A stretch of 64,000 bases of DNA from Hyphodiscus hymeniophilus (Eukaryota; Ascomycota; Leotiomycetes; Helotiales; Hyphodiscaceae). Both the position numbers and the translations under genes were made by a program. This document shows positions 48,418-58,695 of this stretch, piece by piece (within the stretch, counting starts at the first letter, position 1; each line of letters begins with the position of its first letter). Under the pieces are notes generated by a model. That model worked only from the letters and a program-made list of their open reading frames with translations, was not told the origin of the DNA and did no database searches. The stretch spans positions 2,542,001 to 2,606,000 of the forward strand of contig VNKQ01000004.1 of assembly GCA_016508695.1 (NCBI GenBank). Direction: 5' to 3'.

Positions 48418-50080
48418 CTAGATGGTCTCAACATACCTCTTAAATTCCCTATCGTAGAATGAGTAACTTTGCAGGAAAGTAAACAAGATCGAAAAACAGT
48501 AGACTTACCAGTCTGTAACAATACGTTTATAGAGACTAATCTCATGACGCCTCGTCCCTGCAAAATGATCTACAAATTCGTTACCAAACAACTCCCTGGA
48601 AATGCTACCCTCTGCGGCAAACAAGTTTACGGCATCGTTGAGGTCATTTGGGAGCCTAGGAGGCAAACTGTCTACTCCGTATTGCGACATGGGAGGGGCG
48701 GTGAGCTGCATATTCTTCTGAACCCCGCGCCAGCCAGCAAGGATAATAGCCGCAATTGCATAATGAGGAGGCATGTCTGCACCAGGAACTCGGACTTCGA
48801 TACGTGTTGCAGCGGGCTTGCAAGTGGGTGGTGCGATTAGACGTAAGGATGCAACTCGGTCCTCCAATCCCCAACTGATGAATACAGGTGCCCAGAAATT
48901 CTCGACAAGCCGCTTGTACGAGTTGACCGTAGGTGCGAAGAGGACGAGGATGGAAGGGAGGGCATCTAGAAGGCCGGCAAGGAAGGAACGCCCCATATCA
49001 GAGAGCCAGACGACGTCTGAATAGGTTGCCTCGGCATCGGGCAAGTCGCGCGAAAACAGATTCTTTCCTGCAAGGTCAACGAGGGAGATGTGGATGTGAC
49101 CAGAGTTACCTGGGAGTCCTGTGGTGGGTTTGGCCATGAAGTTGGGTGTGATGCCATGTTCAATACCGAGAGATCTTGAAAGATACCTAATACCCATTAC
49201 ATTTGTATGATGGTCTACACGAAGACGAACTCACTTGAACACGGTCACTCGATCAGCCATTTCTTCAGCAGCGCAGAAAGCCAGAGCCTGATAAAGAACA
49301 CGTCATTTTCAATATTTTCAGTACAGAAGATTGTCGTACTGCTTCATAAGTACCTGGACCACTTTCTGTGTGCCAACCTTCAAGTGGACACTTAAAAGCT
49401 TCACTGTTATTGTAGATGGCGTGAAAATAACTTTTGTTCATAGCCGGTCGGCAAACACTGTAACCAAACATGCCCTCTGAAATGGTTCTGAGATCACTGG
49501 GCTGGTTGTGTTTCAAGAAGCCTGCTATATTTGCTGGTTGTTGCGTAGACGTCGTAGTATAGCCTGACGTTCCTGGGGTGACATAATTGACGAATTCGAG
49601 CTCCACTGGTTTTGATCAATTAGTGTAAGCTAGAGAGCCACAGAAGTAAGGGTCATTCATACCTCCAGACATTGCTTTCATCCCATCGGCTGCCAATTTG
49701 TCCTTGACACCCTTCATCAGACCTCGAGGGCAAGGCGCAAGCCTTTTGCCATCCCTGTAAAACTCGAGAAGAAAGAATGCAATGTTGTCCTCCCAAGGAA
49801 TTCGTCGATAACTAGCAAGATCGGGAATTGCAACAAAATCCTTGTATCCTGTTTCTTTGGAGCAAATTTCTAACTCTGTGCCGTAGAGTTCGTCATGCAT
49901 GTCCCAACCAAAGATGGCGGAACTGAGCCCAAACCCATCTTCTGTGCTTGCGATAAATTTTGCTTTCGAGAGAATTTTTCCTCGAAGGACCCCATCAACG
50001 TCAATACCAGCAACCTTGACCTTATTGTCGTGCTCGAGAAGACTTGCGATATTCTGGATGGTGGCCTCTTGTTCTGTCAT
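48418..50080 (-). CDS. Glutamine-synthetase-family ligase (PuuA/FluG-C-terminal-like)
   Basis: Five exons, 50080-49663, 49605-49340, 49287-49235, 49186-48509 and 48448-48418, 481 aa; all phases close and the last exon is ten codons. N-terminal beta-grasp: VKVAGIDVDGVLRGK. Catalytic domain: GVELEFVNY (metal Glu), EGWHTESGPGTYEAAL, GLPGNSGHIHISL (metal His), NSYKRLVENFWAP (substrate loop) and RIEVRVPGADMPPHY (Arg and Glu of the active site). GVLRGK and the EGWHTE/GPG loop are those of gamma-glutamyl-amine ligases and FluG C-terminal domains rather than housekeeping eukaryotic GS, which is shorter (about 350 aa). It probably joins glutamate to an amine. Divergent from the amidotransferase gene. 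Confidence 0.9.
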
Positions 50081-50639
50081 CTTGCTGATATCTCATAACA
50101 ATGTAAGGAGGTCATGCAGGATTGAAGGAAATTTCAATAATGTAGCTGGTCTACTGTCTACTTTCTGTCTTTTTCGAGAATCATGTTTCATTAGAAAAGA
50201 GTGGAATTTGAGAATTGAGCGCCAAAAGCTTGGCGTATGAATCCCATCTACCTGCTTACCCTAATCAGCTGGAATACGGCGCGGAAAGAGCAATGACATA
50301 CGAACTCCACACATAAGCTTGACGCGTTATAAAACAGATTAGGGAGGGAGGCTCATCATTCGCTGGCGGAAAGATAAGGCAATATACCCATGATCGATAA
50401 CAGCCTTGCATCCACTTCGTCCAGGCGCGGACCGCTGACCAATGAAATAGTAGTACGCCCCTCACTGTAGTAGCGAATCCGAGGTCTCTTATTATTTACA
50501 CAATTACTACTTGCACGGTCTTTCTCTATTTTATAGTCCTGAGTTTAATTCCGAAAGCAGTTCTTATCATTCAAGATCTCTTACATTGCACCGACCGCAT
50601 ATGCCTTATCTCTTTGAGATACAATTTTAAACCTAATCT
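50081..50639. promoter_or_regulatory. Divergent promoter, GS-like ligase / amidotransferase
   Basis: 559 bp between two starts. It holds GCGCGG cores at 50279-50284 and 50425-50430; the latter continues as GCGCGGACCGCTGACCAAT, with a CCAAT-like word beside it. No gene. Confidence 0.5.
50425..50434 (+). promoter_or_regulatory. Candidate cluster cis-element GCGCGGACCG
   Basis: Identical in ten bases to the site at 48025. A second core, GCGCGGAAAG, lies at 50279-50288 in the same divergent promoter. Confidence 0.45.
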
Positions 50640-51496
50640 ATGGGTCAAAGTCTTCGTTTAGCTGTTCTCGAGTGCGATGAGCCAATTCCAGAAGTAAAGA
50701 GGGTCTACGGTGGCTACGGGGATATCTTCGAGAAGCTGCTTCAAGTCAATTTGGAGCTCTTAGGTCTCCATTCATCTACCCTGATCGTATCCAAGTGGGA
50801 TGTTGTTAACAACCAGAGTTATCCCAAGTTAGAGGACATCGACGCAGTTCTCTTGACCGGAAGTCGTGAGTTAAAGCTTCGTATGCGAGATATGGCTATC
50901 AAGGCTGATATGATCGTAGGTCACACTTCTTTCGAGAACGATACATGGATTTTGAAGTTAGTGGATTTTGTAGAACGTCTTCTGAAGCAACAAGTTCGAA
51001 TACGAGTAGTTGGCATCTGCTTTGGGCATCAGATCGTGGCCAGAGCATTGGGAGCTAAAGTTGGACGCAACGATAGAGGATGGGAACTTTCGGTGGTTCC
51101 TATTGAATTAACATATCAAGCTGCGTCTCTATTCGGGCCAGACGTCAAAGAGATTGTAAGTATATATATATCATCAAAAGCAGGTTTTAACGTTTGGAAT
51201 CTTAGTCTTTGCATCAAATGCACCAAGACATTGTGCATAAAATGCCAGTTGGGGTTGCGAACTTGGGCCGCAGTCCTAGTTGCGAGATCCAGGGAATGAT
51301 CATGGAAAAGCGGCTTTGCACCTTCCAGGGACATCCAGAATTTAACGAACAAATCATGCGTGAAATATTGCGGAAAAGACGAGCTGCGAAAATTTTTGAT
51401 GAACATACATACACAAATGCCATGAGAAAAGTCACGAATAGTCAACAAGGGATGTTAGTATTTCTAGCTATCCTCCGATTTCTAGACGTAGTATAA
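50640..51496 (+). CDS. Class I glutamine amidotransferase-like hydrolase
   Basis: Three exons, 50640-50865, 50920-51155 and 51206-51496, 250 aa. The first intron (54 bp) has no stop and is a multiple of three, so the frame also stays open if it is retained; splicing restores LLTGSRHTSFENDTWI, the family's normal sequence. The nucleophile is in VVGICFGHQIVARALG and the His-Glu pair in FQGHPEF. There is no synthetase domain, so it should hydrolyse a free gamma-glutamyl amide, as PuuD does. Divergent from the GS-type ligase and followed by aldehyde dehydrogenase. Confidence 0.9.
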
Positions 51497-51910
51497 GGTA
51501 ACTTACTCTCAATACCCACAATAGTGGATTGTACAGATAGAGATCAAATTATACTTCACATACAACTACTTCATGGAAGACAGTTTCAGCTGTAGCATAG
51601 TTTTCTTGTGTGAACGGAAGAAGCAAGATTCTGTGGTCATCCTTGCGATACTGCAGTCCTCCAAGGTCCCGACGTATCAACAGAGCGCGCACCGAGCTCC
51701 CGCGGTCCAGAATTGAAATGGCGGCTGGTCGAATGGGCGCTTTTAAAGCTATCATTGATTGGCTACCAAATTCGCAGATTATAATATGCATCATCTGGAA
51801 TGGAAAACGTTGAAAAACATAAGACACTCTTCGTTAATTCCTGAATCTCCATACCAACTACGCGTCCTACCCAAATTCAACTCCATATATTGGTAAATTG
51901 GACCTCGGAT
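51497..51910. promoter_or_regulatory. Promoter region of the aldehyde dehydrogenase
   Basis: 414 bp. Contains GCGCGCACCGAG at 51685-51696. A 92-codon minus-strand frame at 51549-51827 is regarded as chance. Confidence 0.45.
51685..51696 (+). promoter_or_regulatory. Variant cluster cis-element GCGCGCACCGAG
   Basis: Differs at one base from the 48025 site (GCGCGGACCGAG). Lies 215 bp upstream of the aldehyde dehydrogenase ATG. Confidence 0.35.
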
Positions 51911-53517
51911 ATGGCAGATACCATCAGGTCTATCTCTCCGGTGACAGGAAAATGCATTCTGGAACGTCAAGGCTCGACTCTGGAACAGGCCAAGGAAATA
52001 GTCCTCTTGTCCAATGCAGCGTTCTTACAGTGGAGGAGCGTTCCGTTATCTGAGAGGATCGTAATTGTCACTAAAGCAATGGAGCTTATTCACGAAAGAC
52101 GTGAAGAGCTTGCTGAAGATCTGACTTTCCAGATGGGAAGACCAATCAGATACACTGTGGGAGAGCTCAATACGATGCAGGTCCGAGCGAAGTATCTCAT
52201 TAGTATTGCTGAGACGACTTTAGAAGATACGCCATGCGATATAGAACAAGGCTTCAAACGTCGCATTGCAAAAGTGCCACTAGGCCCTGCACTTCTCGTG
52301 TTTGCGTGGAACGTAAGGAACTCCCAATGAAGTCTGCTGAGTTCCTTTCTAACATTATTACAGTACCCATATCTCATAGTGGTCAACTCTCTAATCCCTG
52401 CCCTTCTAGCTGGTAATTCCGTCATCCTCAAGCCATCTCCACAAACACCTAAGGTGGGCGACAGTCTCGTCGAAATCTTTTCCAAGGCTGGTCTGCCTAA
52501 AAATGTCCTCAGTGTTCTCCATTCCGGGTCAAACGAGACTCTCGCACAGATTGTTAAGCTACCAGATATTAAACTCATCACTTTCACTGGATCTACCGCC
52601 GGCGGTCATGCCATTCGCAACGCAGTCTCGGACAGACTCGTGCCCATATGCCTAGAGCTTGGAGGCAACGACCCAGCTTACGTCCGCCCTGATGTAGACC
52701 TTGCCCATGTCGCGGGTGAGCTCGTTGACGGAGCCGTCTTCAACTCTGGACAGAGCTGTTGCTCCATTGAGCGTATTTATGTGCACCAAGATGTGTACGA
52801 CGACTTCGTCGAGGCCGTACAGGTTGAATTGATGACGTTTGCAACCCCCGCACCACAGTCTAGCTATGATTTTTGTAACAGAACTTCGCTAACTTGATAT
52901 TTGTTTGTAGCTACAAACTCGGGAACCCAGTAGATAAGACGACCATGCTGGGCCCGGTCATATCGCCTGCGGCAGTCGCAAACATCCACGCTCACATTGC
53001 CGACGCGCTCGCAAAGGGTGCCAAAGATGTGACTCCCAATAACCCCTCGTTCACCGATCTACCAAAAACAGGTAGTTTCATAGCACCAGTAGTGCTGACG
53101 AACACTACACACAGAATGCGTGTTATGATGGAGGAAACGTTCGGACCTGTGATCCCGATCATGAAGGTTGCAAACGACGAAGAGGCTATCAAGCTTATGA
53201 ATGATAGCGACTATGGACTTACCGCGAGCATCTGGACAAAAGATATTGCCAAGGGTGAAGAACTTATTGAGCAGCTAGAAGCTGGTACTGTATTTGTCAA
53301 TCGAGCTGATTTTCCTAATGCGGTGAGTCGGCCACAGTCCTACTGCTTTGATTTGTTTCTACTGGATGGCAAGCGAGATTTAATACTGATATATTATGCT
53401 TAGGATCTAGCGTGGACAGGTTGGAAGAATTCGGGATTAGGTGTCACACTGGGACCATTTGGGTTCAATGGGTTTTTCAAGTTGAAGAGCTACCATGTAA
53501 AAGAGTCACAGACATGA
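51911..53517 (+). CDS. NAD(P)-dependent aldehyde dehydrogenase
   Basis: Four exons, 51911-52312, 52364-52836, 52911-53322 and 53404-53517, 466 aa. Start MADTIRSISPVTG; the frame is open upstream without ATG. Cofactor and active-site features: NSLIPALLAGNSVILKPSPQTP, the turn TFTGSTAGG, the general base in LELGGNDPAYV, and the catalytic Cys in FNSGQSCCSIERIY (probably the first of the Cys pair). EETFGPVIPIM is the standard late motif, and the C-terminus WTGWKNSGLG is typical of the succinate-semialdehyde-like subgroup. The donor of intron 2 is the weak GTTTGC, chosen because only it keeps the frame into YKLGNPVDK. Oxidises an aldehyde to an acid. Confidence 0.92.
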
Positions 53518-54347
53518 AATGGCGTCAGCTTTCCACAGAAACCTGGAGATAAGTTGAAAGAAATGGAAGATATGCTTTAGACCGTTTCAAGTTGTAATTA
53601 ACCCATGTGAGATTTTCAACAGTTCATGCATCATCGAACACATTCCTCTACTTCATAGCACATTCGCTAGCAGATGAAGCTGTATGCGCAAGCACTTTAT
53701 GACGACCACATGGGCTTTTTTTTACTAATTCCAGTTGTGTTCTCGTGTTTCAAAATATTCTAGACCCAAAATCATGCATATCCTTGCGTTGACTTTATTT
53801 AGTTGGGTAGCTTCTTGTACGATCGAAAGTCGGGACTTAAATCCGCACTCCTGATCTGCAAGACTATCAATTCCCCGTTTCGTTGCTACCCAGCTGAAAT
53901 TAAATGAAAGGACTACTAGCTTGGATCCAACGTAGTATAGTACGATTACCGGTCACTGGTATGATACAGCCCCATTCTCGTTGGGCAGCGTAGAAGGCGC
54001 GGTAAAGATACGGTACGCCGAGCGCGGTTACTACATTAATCCACATGTGGATAGCGGAGCGGAGTTTGGTAGTGCTGAAAGCTTGACCTAGCTCTGAAAA
54101 TCTCCGGGTTGCACAACCGCGTTCCTGATCGAGTGACCACCATCTGGCGGTTGGAGGGTGTTAGTCCGAAGTCGGTCGTGGTTCTCAATAGTTGATATCT
54201 AAAGACAACAGGAGCATACCAATCTGTGGTAAGGTATATAGAGCATGCCCAATTTCTTCGTATTCCATATTTTTAACTCTGTTAATATTTTCCTCTGCCT
54301 GTTAGCTCAACGCTACTACGGAGAATACAATTAACTCCTTTCTTAAA
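53518..54347. promoter_or_regulatory. Promoter region of the SDR
   Basis: 830 bp without a gene. Two GCGCGG cores lie close together at 53997-54002 (GCGCGGTAA) and 54022-54027 (GCGCGGTTA), with a further CGG and CCG between them. Confidence 0.5.
53996..54030 (+). promoter_or_regulatory. Pair of candidate cluster cis-elements
   Basis: GGCGCGGTAA at 53996-54005 recurs exactly at 58279-58288, and GCGCGGTTA at 54022-54030 recurs in reverse complement at 58369-58377, both in the MFS/SnoaL divergent promoter. Confidence 0.5.
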
Positions 54348-55379
54348 ATGCCTGGAAGACTTGTCGGGAAGAATGCCATTATTACTGGAGCAGCTGGGTA
54401 AGTAGAGTATGACATAAATCCATCAATATATCAACCAAAATTTAACCACTGATAATATATAGTGGTATTGGTCTGGAAACAACCATCCGGATGCTCCGGG
54501 AGGGTGCATCAGTTCTCATGGCGGATATTTCTCGGATCGCTCTAGAAAAGGCATTGGCCAAAGTAGAAACTCTTGTCTTATCTCCAGCTGGGAAGATCCA
54601 GATTGTGGTGTGTGACGTGACTAAAGAACGGGAGGTTGAAGATCTAGTAGCAAAGGCTGAGCCTTGGGGGGGTGTCGATATTATGTTCAACAACGCCGGC
54701 ATCATGCACCCCAAGGACGGCGATGCTCAAGAATGTCCAGATAACATCTGGGATCTCACCTTTGATATCAACGTCAAGGGTGTCTGGTACGGATCGAAGC
54801 ACGCGGTCAACAGCCTGCGCAAGAACAAAAAGACACGTGCAAGCATCATTAACACGGCTAGCATGGTGGCAATGGTGGGAAGTGCAACACCCCAGGTTGC
54901 TTACACAGCTAGCAAAGGAGCTGTCCTAGCTCTTACTCGAGAGCTAGCAATTGTGCATGCAAAAGAGGGTAAGAGTGTCTGCAAAATCTGGTACCATTTG
55001 AGAGCGAAATCTGCTGACGTGTTGATTTTCTTTAAAAGGTTTCCGCTTCAACTCACTTTGTCCAGCTCCGTTAAAGTGGGTTGACCGCGCCATTGTATAC
55101 TCTGACTAAGATTTTGATACTAACAACATCTTGTACAGCACTCCTATGCTCCAAGACTTTCTTGGAGAAGATGCGGCCAAGAGATATCGCCGTGAAGTAC
55201 ACTTTCCAAGTGGACGCTTTGGAGAGGCTATCGAGCAAGCTCAAGCTGCTGTTTTCCTCGCAAGTGACGAGAGCAGCTTTGTGAATGCGACCGACTTTCT
55301 GGTTGATGGGGGTTTGACAAAGGCGTATGTTACTGCAGAAGGACCAGCTTCATGGACGCCAAAGAATCTAGCTTCTTGA
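54348..55379 (+). CDS. Short-chain dehydrogenase/reductase (classical SDR)
   Basis: Four exons, 54348-54397, 54463-54968, 55039-55075 and 55139-55379, 277 aa. Cofactor motif TGAAGGIG (across intron 1), then VCDVTKE, the NNAG motif in MFNNAGIMHP, the catalytic Ser in NTASMVAMVG and YTASKG (Tyr and Lys). The third exon is only 37 bp but restores FRFNSLCPAPL, the usual strand after the active site. DISR after the second strand suggests NAD rather than NADP. A likely job is oxidising an alcohol to the aldehyde used by the neighbouring aldehyde dehydrogenase. Confidence 0.92.
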
Positions 55380-56059
55380 TGAGTAGAAGAGAGGAAATTG
55401 TTAATCAAGAGACAGATATATACATACCATAATGCTTCTGATCTCCAAATTAGACGACGTGGCCTTGCTCTTCGATGTATCTGTTGTCTGGTAGCTCTTT
55501 AACAGGAATCGAAGCATCCTTAACAACTTCATTTTCACGAAGAACAAAGTACACTAAGAACGTAAACATGTAAAGTATGCGCATGGAAAATTACAGAAGT
55601 TAAGTGGTTGATGCTCTTACCTCTATTCTCGGATTTCTTTACTGCCGTGCGTAACAGTCTGGTAGTATACATTAGTCCGGTAATCCTCATGAAACACATA
55701 ACCAGCCTAAAGCTAATAAATCCAAATCTCTTCCTAGTAAGGCAGTTAAGCGAGCCCTCGAAAGAACTCTAACATGCAGCAAAATAATGTTATTGTTTTA
55801 GGCAACTACTGAAAATCTAATCACAACTAAATTGGATCGCGTTTTATAGCCCTTTGATACTACTTACTATAAACGAGCACGCTACTACAATCAAAAGTCT
55901 CTGTGCGAAACATTATACATTCTTAAAAATATACGCAATTGGGCACGGCAATAACTCAAACGATACTGAAAGCACCCGACAAGGGCTTTGATGTAACCTT
56001 CTCTATAACATCATCATAAAGGAGCGGGACATCATATGCCTCTCGAATCCAAGGCGCGC
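55380..56059. other. Intergenic between convergent genes
   Basis: 680 bp, AT-rich, between the SDR and MFS stop codons. No gene or motif seen. Confidence 0.45.
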
Positions 56060-58030
56060 CTAGTACATCTGCCTATTTCGCATCTCGATAGGAAGGAAGC
56101 ACATAACAAAGGCCGACAGCCAGATACCACCGGCACCGAGCCAAAGAACACCGGAGCTGCCCTTACCAATGTATTTCTCACCGGCAAAGGGAGCGACGAT
56201 ACCAGCGAGACGGCCTAGGCAGGACAGCATTCCGCTTGCGCTAGCACGATAGGTTGTGTCGAACATCTCGGGCGCAGACGCGTACAGTACCGCATTGAAG
56301 AACTAAAAACCATTAGCGAATAAAGTATTCGAAATCCACAAGAACGTACAGTTTGCATGATGTACTCAAGGGCGTTGAGGCCAACATAGCCAGCGGTGTT
56401 CTTGACCTGCGTGTACATAGCCATAGACACGCCTTGTAAGACCGCCGAAATGACCAGCGACCACTTTCTACCAATCAAGGGCAGCTGGACGGAGAAAAGG
56501 GCGACAAAGGCGCCGATGATACCTGGTAGGTAGATATAAACGTACTCGCGGTAGGTGTCGGTAACGTTGTTAGCCCCGCTGGACACGTTATTTTGGAGGA
56601 GAACGATAGGAAGGAAGTAGCCGGCCAAGTTAAAGGACCAATAGTCACCCTGCGATGGATTAGCGTGCGACTGCACTAGGCATAAGTCACTTACCATGTA
56701 AGCAATGGCGAGAAGAATGAAAGTAAAGCACTCGAGCTTCCTCAGAAAGAGACCACGCAAGAAGCCAAGGTTCTTGAACACGTCTAAGATAACATCCTTT
56801 GCACTGGAGCCGGCAGCCTGATCGGTCCCCTTGATGCCACGGGCGCGGTCTATTCGACGGAAGTCTTCGACGGTCAACGTAGGCTCGGGGGCACCGTTGA
56901 ACTTTGCAATCTTGAAGAGGACGTCGATGGCGTCCTGCTCGCGGCCCTTACTCAGAAGGAATTTGGGTGACTCGTAAAACCTAAATAAGAGAAATCGCGC
57001 AAAGAAGACAGCAAGGGTTATGGCGCCAGTCACGATAACCTGGTATCTCCATCCCATATTGCTAGAGAGAGTGCAGCAGGCTTCACCGTGCCCAAGGCCA
57101 TTGCAAGCTGGCAGGTTCACGTTGCATCTGTACTTGGCTGTAGTACCGTAGGCGATGCCGGACGCGGCCACCACGCCAATCGGCTGCCACATACTCAGTA
57201 GAGATACGAGGAAGCGACGATTTTGAGGCAGGAACTCGAGTGCAATGGTTGCGTCTATGGGTATGTTGCCCCCAAGACCAATGCTCGAAATAAAGTAGAT
57301 TCCGCAGATTGCACCGAAGCTGTTCTTGCTTGCAGCCTGGAGTGGTAAGTATGAGCGGTTGAGATGCCAAGGGAGACAACGCACCAGTAGTATGCCAAAG
57401 ATGGAGGTTATAAGGCATGAGACGTTGAATGCCCATTTTCGACCGAAGATATCTGAAATAATACCGAACGAGAAGGCGCCAACGCTGCATGAAGTCAATT
57501 TGACGACCAGAGCCACTGGAGATTCGTACTTACGCGAGACCAGCATTGGAGCAGGTAGAGAGCAGACCTTGCCTACCCGAAGCGACACCCATCTCTTGGC
57601 TGCGAGGTATAAGAACTAGCGCTCATAACAGTAGTGATCCCAGACTCACTACACGGCCGTAGCCAACAGAGCGACACCTTGCGCCCACGCCAAGTCGAGG
57701 AAGTATCCAAATCCGCACAACAGCCAGATACACTGCTGGTACTTCCCAAAGCCGAATTTATCAATCTCACTAAGTAGACATGTTAATGCTGGTTCCACGA
57801 TGGTAATAACCAATAGCTAGAAAATCGAAGACTCACGCGTTGATCAAAGCAGCCTTCTGCTCAAAAGGAGTAAGTTCGTGGACAGCAGTGCCTTTTAATA
57901 GATCACCGATTGAAAGGTGACCACGCTCCTCGGGACTGAGCTCGATCTGGACACCATTCTGCTTGTCGGGGAAGTCTGTCTCGAGCTCATTGGCGAACTT
58001 TTCTGAGATGTGGTCAGAAGGTACAGACAT
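56060..58030 (-). CDS. MFS transporter, sugar/SVOP-like
   Basis: Seven exons: 58030-57837, 57769-57650, 57599-57534, 57484-57385, 57336-56695, 56649-56350 and 56302-56060, 554 aa. Start MSVPSDHISEK. After a ~65-residue cytosolic tail, KFGFGKYQQCIWLLCGFGYFLD opens the first helix as in SVOP-like porters. GIISDIFGRKWAF is the conserved loop after helix 2, and ALEFLPQNRRFLVSLLSMWQPIG is the typical helix 4-5 region. About 12 helices. The substrate class is small organic molecules (acids, cations or nucleotide-like compounds in relatives). Divergent from the SnoaL-domain gene, with shared motifs between them. Confidence 0.9.
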
Positions 58031-58695
58031 TGCGAATGGTAAGTGATCTTCGAGGAGGATATTCTAGTGTCCGTCAACGCAATTTGGACTCAAAGCTGGA
58101 TGTGAAAAATCAGACCTGTCCCTCGTTACTTAAATACGTCGTGTGTTCAAGTCCAGCTCCCTACAACATCAGTTCCCAGCTCCAAGTTGGACGATAAGCA
58201 CCCGCCTATCGCCATTCTTCCCGGCTTTGGGGAACGTGGAGCTCGGGGACTAGCCGATCGTTGTAAGCGGTAAGATAAGGCGCGGTAAGCCAAAATATGG
58301 TACTATATTCAAGAGCCAATAAACATTGTTTCCGCGCTGTTAGTTCCCATAATCTACTTAACCGCGCTACAATCTTAGTGGTATAAAGCCAACTTGGCTT
58401 TGTAATCGGTATCGTTTTATAAAAAGTGGCTAGGTATTACCCCACAAATACATTATTGTACACTAGGGCGCTGTATGTAGAGTTTTGCTCAAATGATGGG
58501 ATGTGTCCGCAGCATAAGAGTCGCGCTTACAGTGCGCCTGGTACGCAACAAGCATTTACTCCGTACTATTGGTATATCTTGTGATTTTGATAAAGCCGAG
58601 CTTTTTCAAAACCAGAGCTGTCCAAATCATCGTCTTGCTTTCCTTGTTACACTACATCATCCTTTCAATTGTTCCTCAATTCCTCAACCACTATC
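58031..58695. promoter_or_regulatory. Divergent promoter, MFS transporter / SnoaL-domain gene
   Basis: 665 bp. Three GCGCGG cores: 58280-58285 plus, and 58332-58337 and 58372-58377 on the minus strand (as CCGCGC). This is the densest occurrence in the window. Confidence 0.5.
58279..58378. promoter_or_regulatory. Triple candidate cluster cis-element
   Basis: GGCGCGGTAA at 58279 (plus), TTCCGCGCTG at 58331 and TAACCGCGCT at 58369 (both the minus-strand form of GCGCGG). The first and third repeat flanking bases of the two SDR-promoter sites. Confidence 0.5.

Noticed and set aside
51549..51827. 92-codon minus-strand frame before the aldehyde dehydrogenase
   Set aside because: Overlaps the promoter containing the shared motif and shows no protein features.
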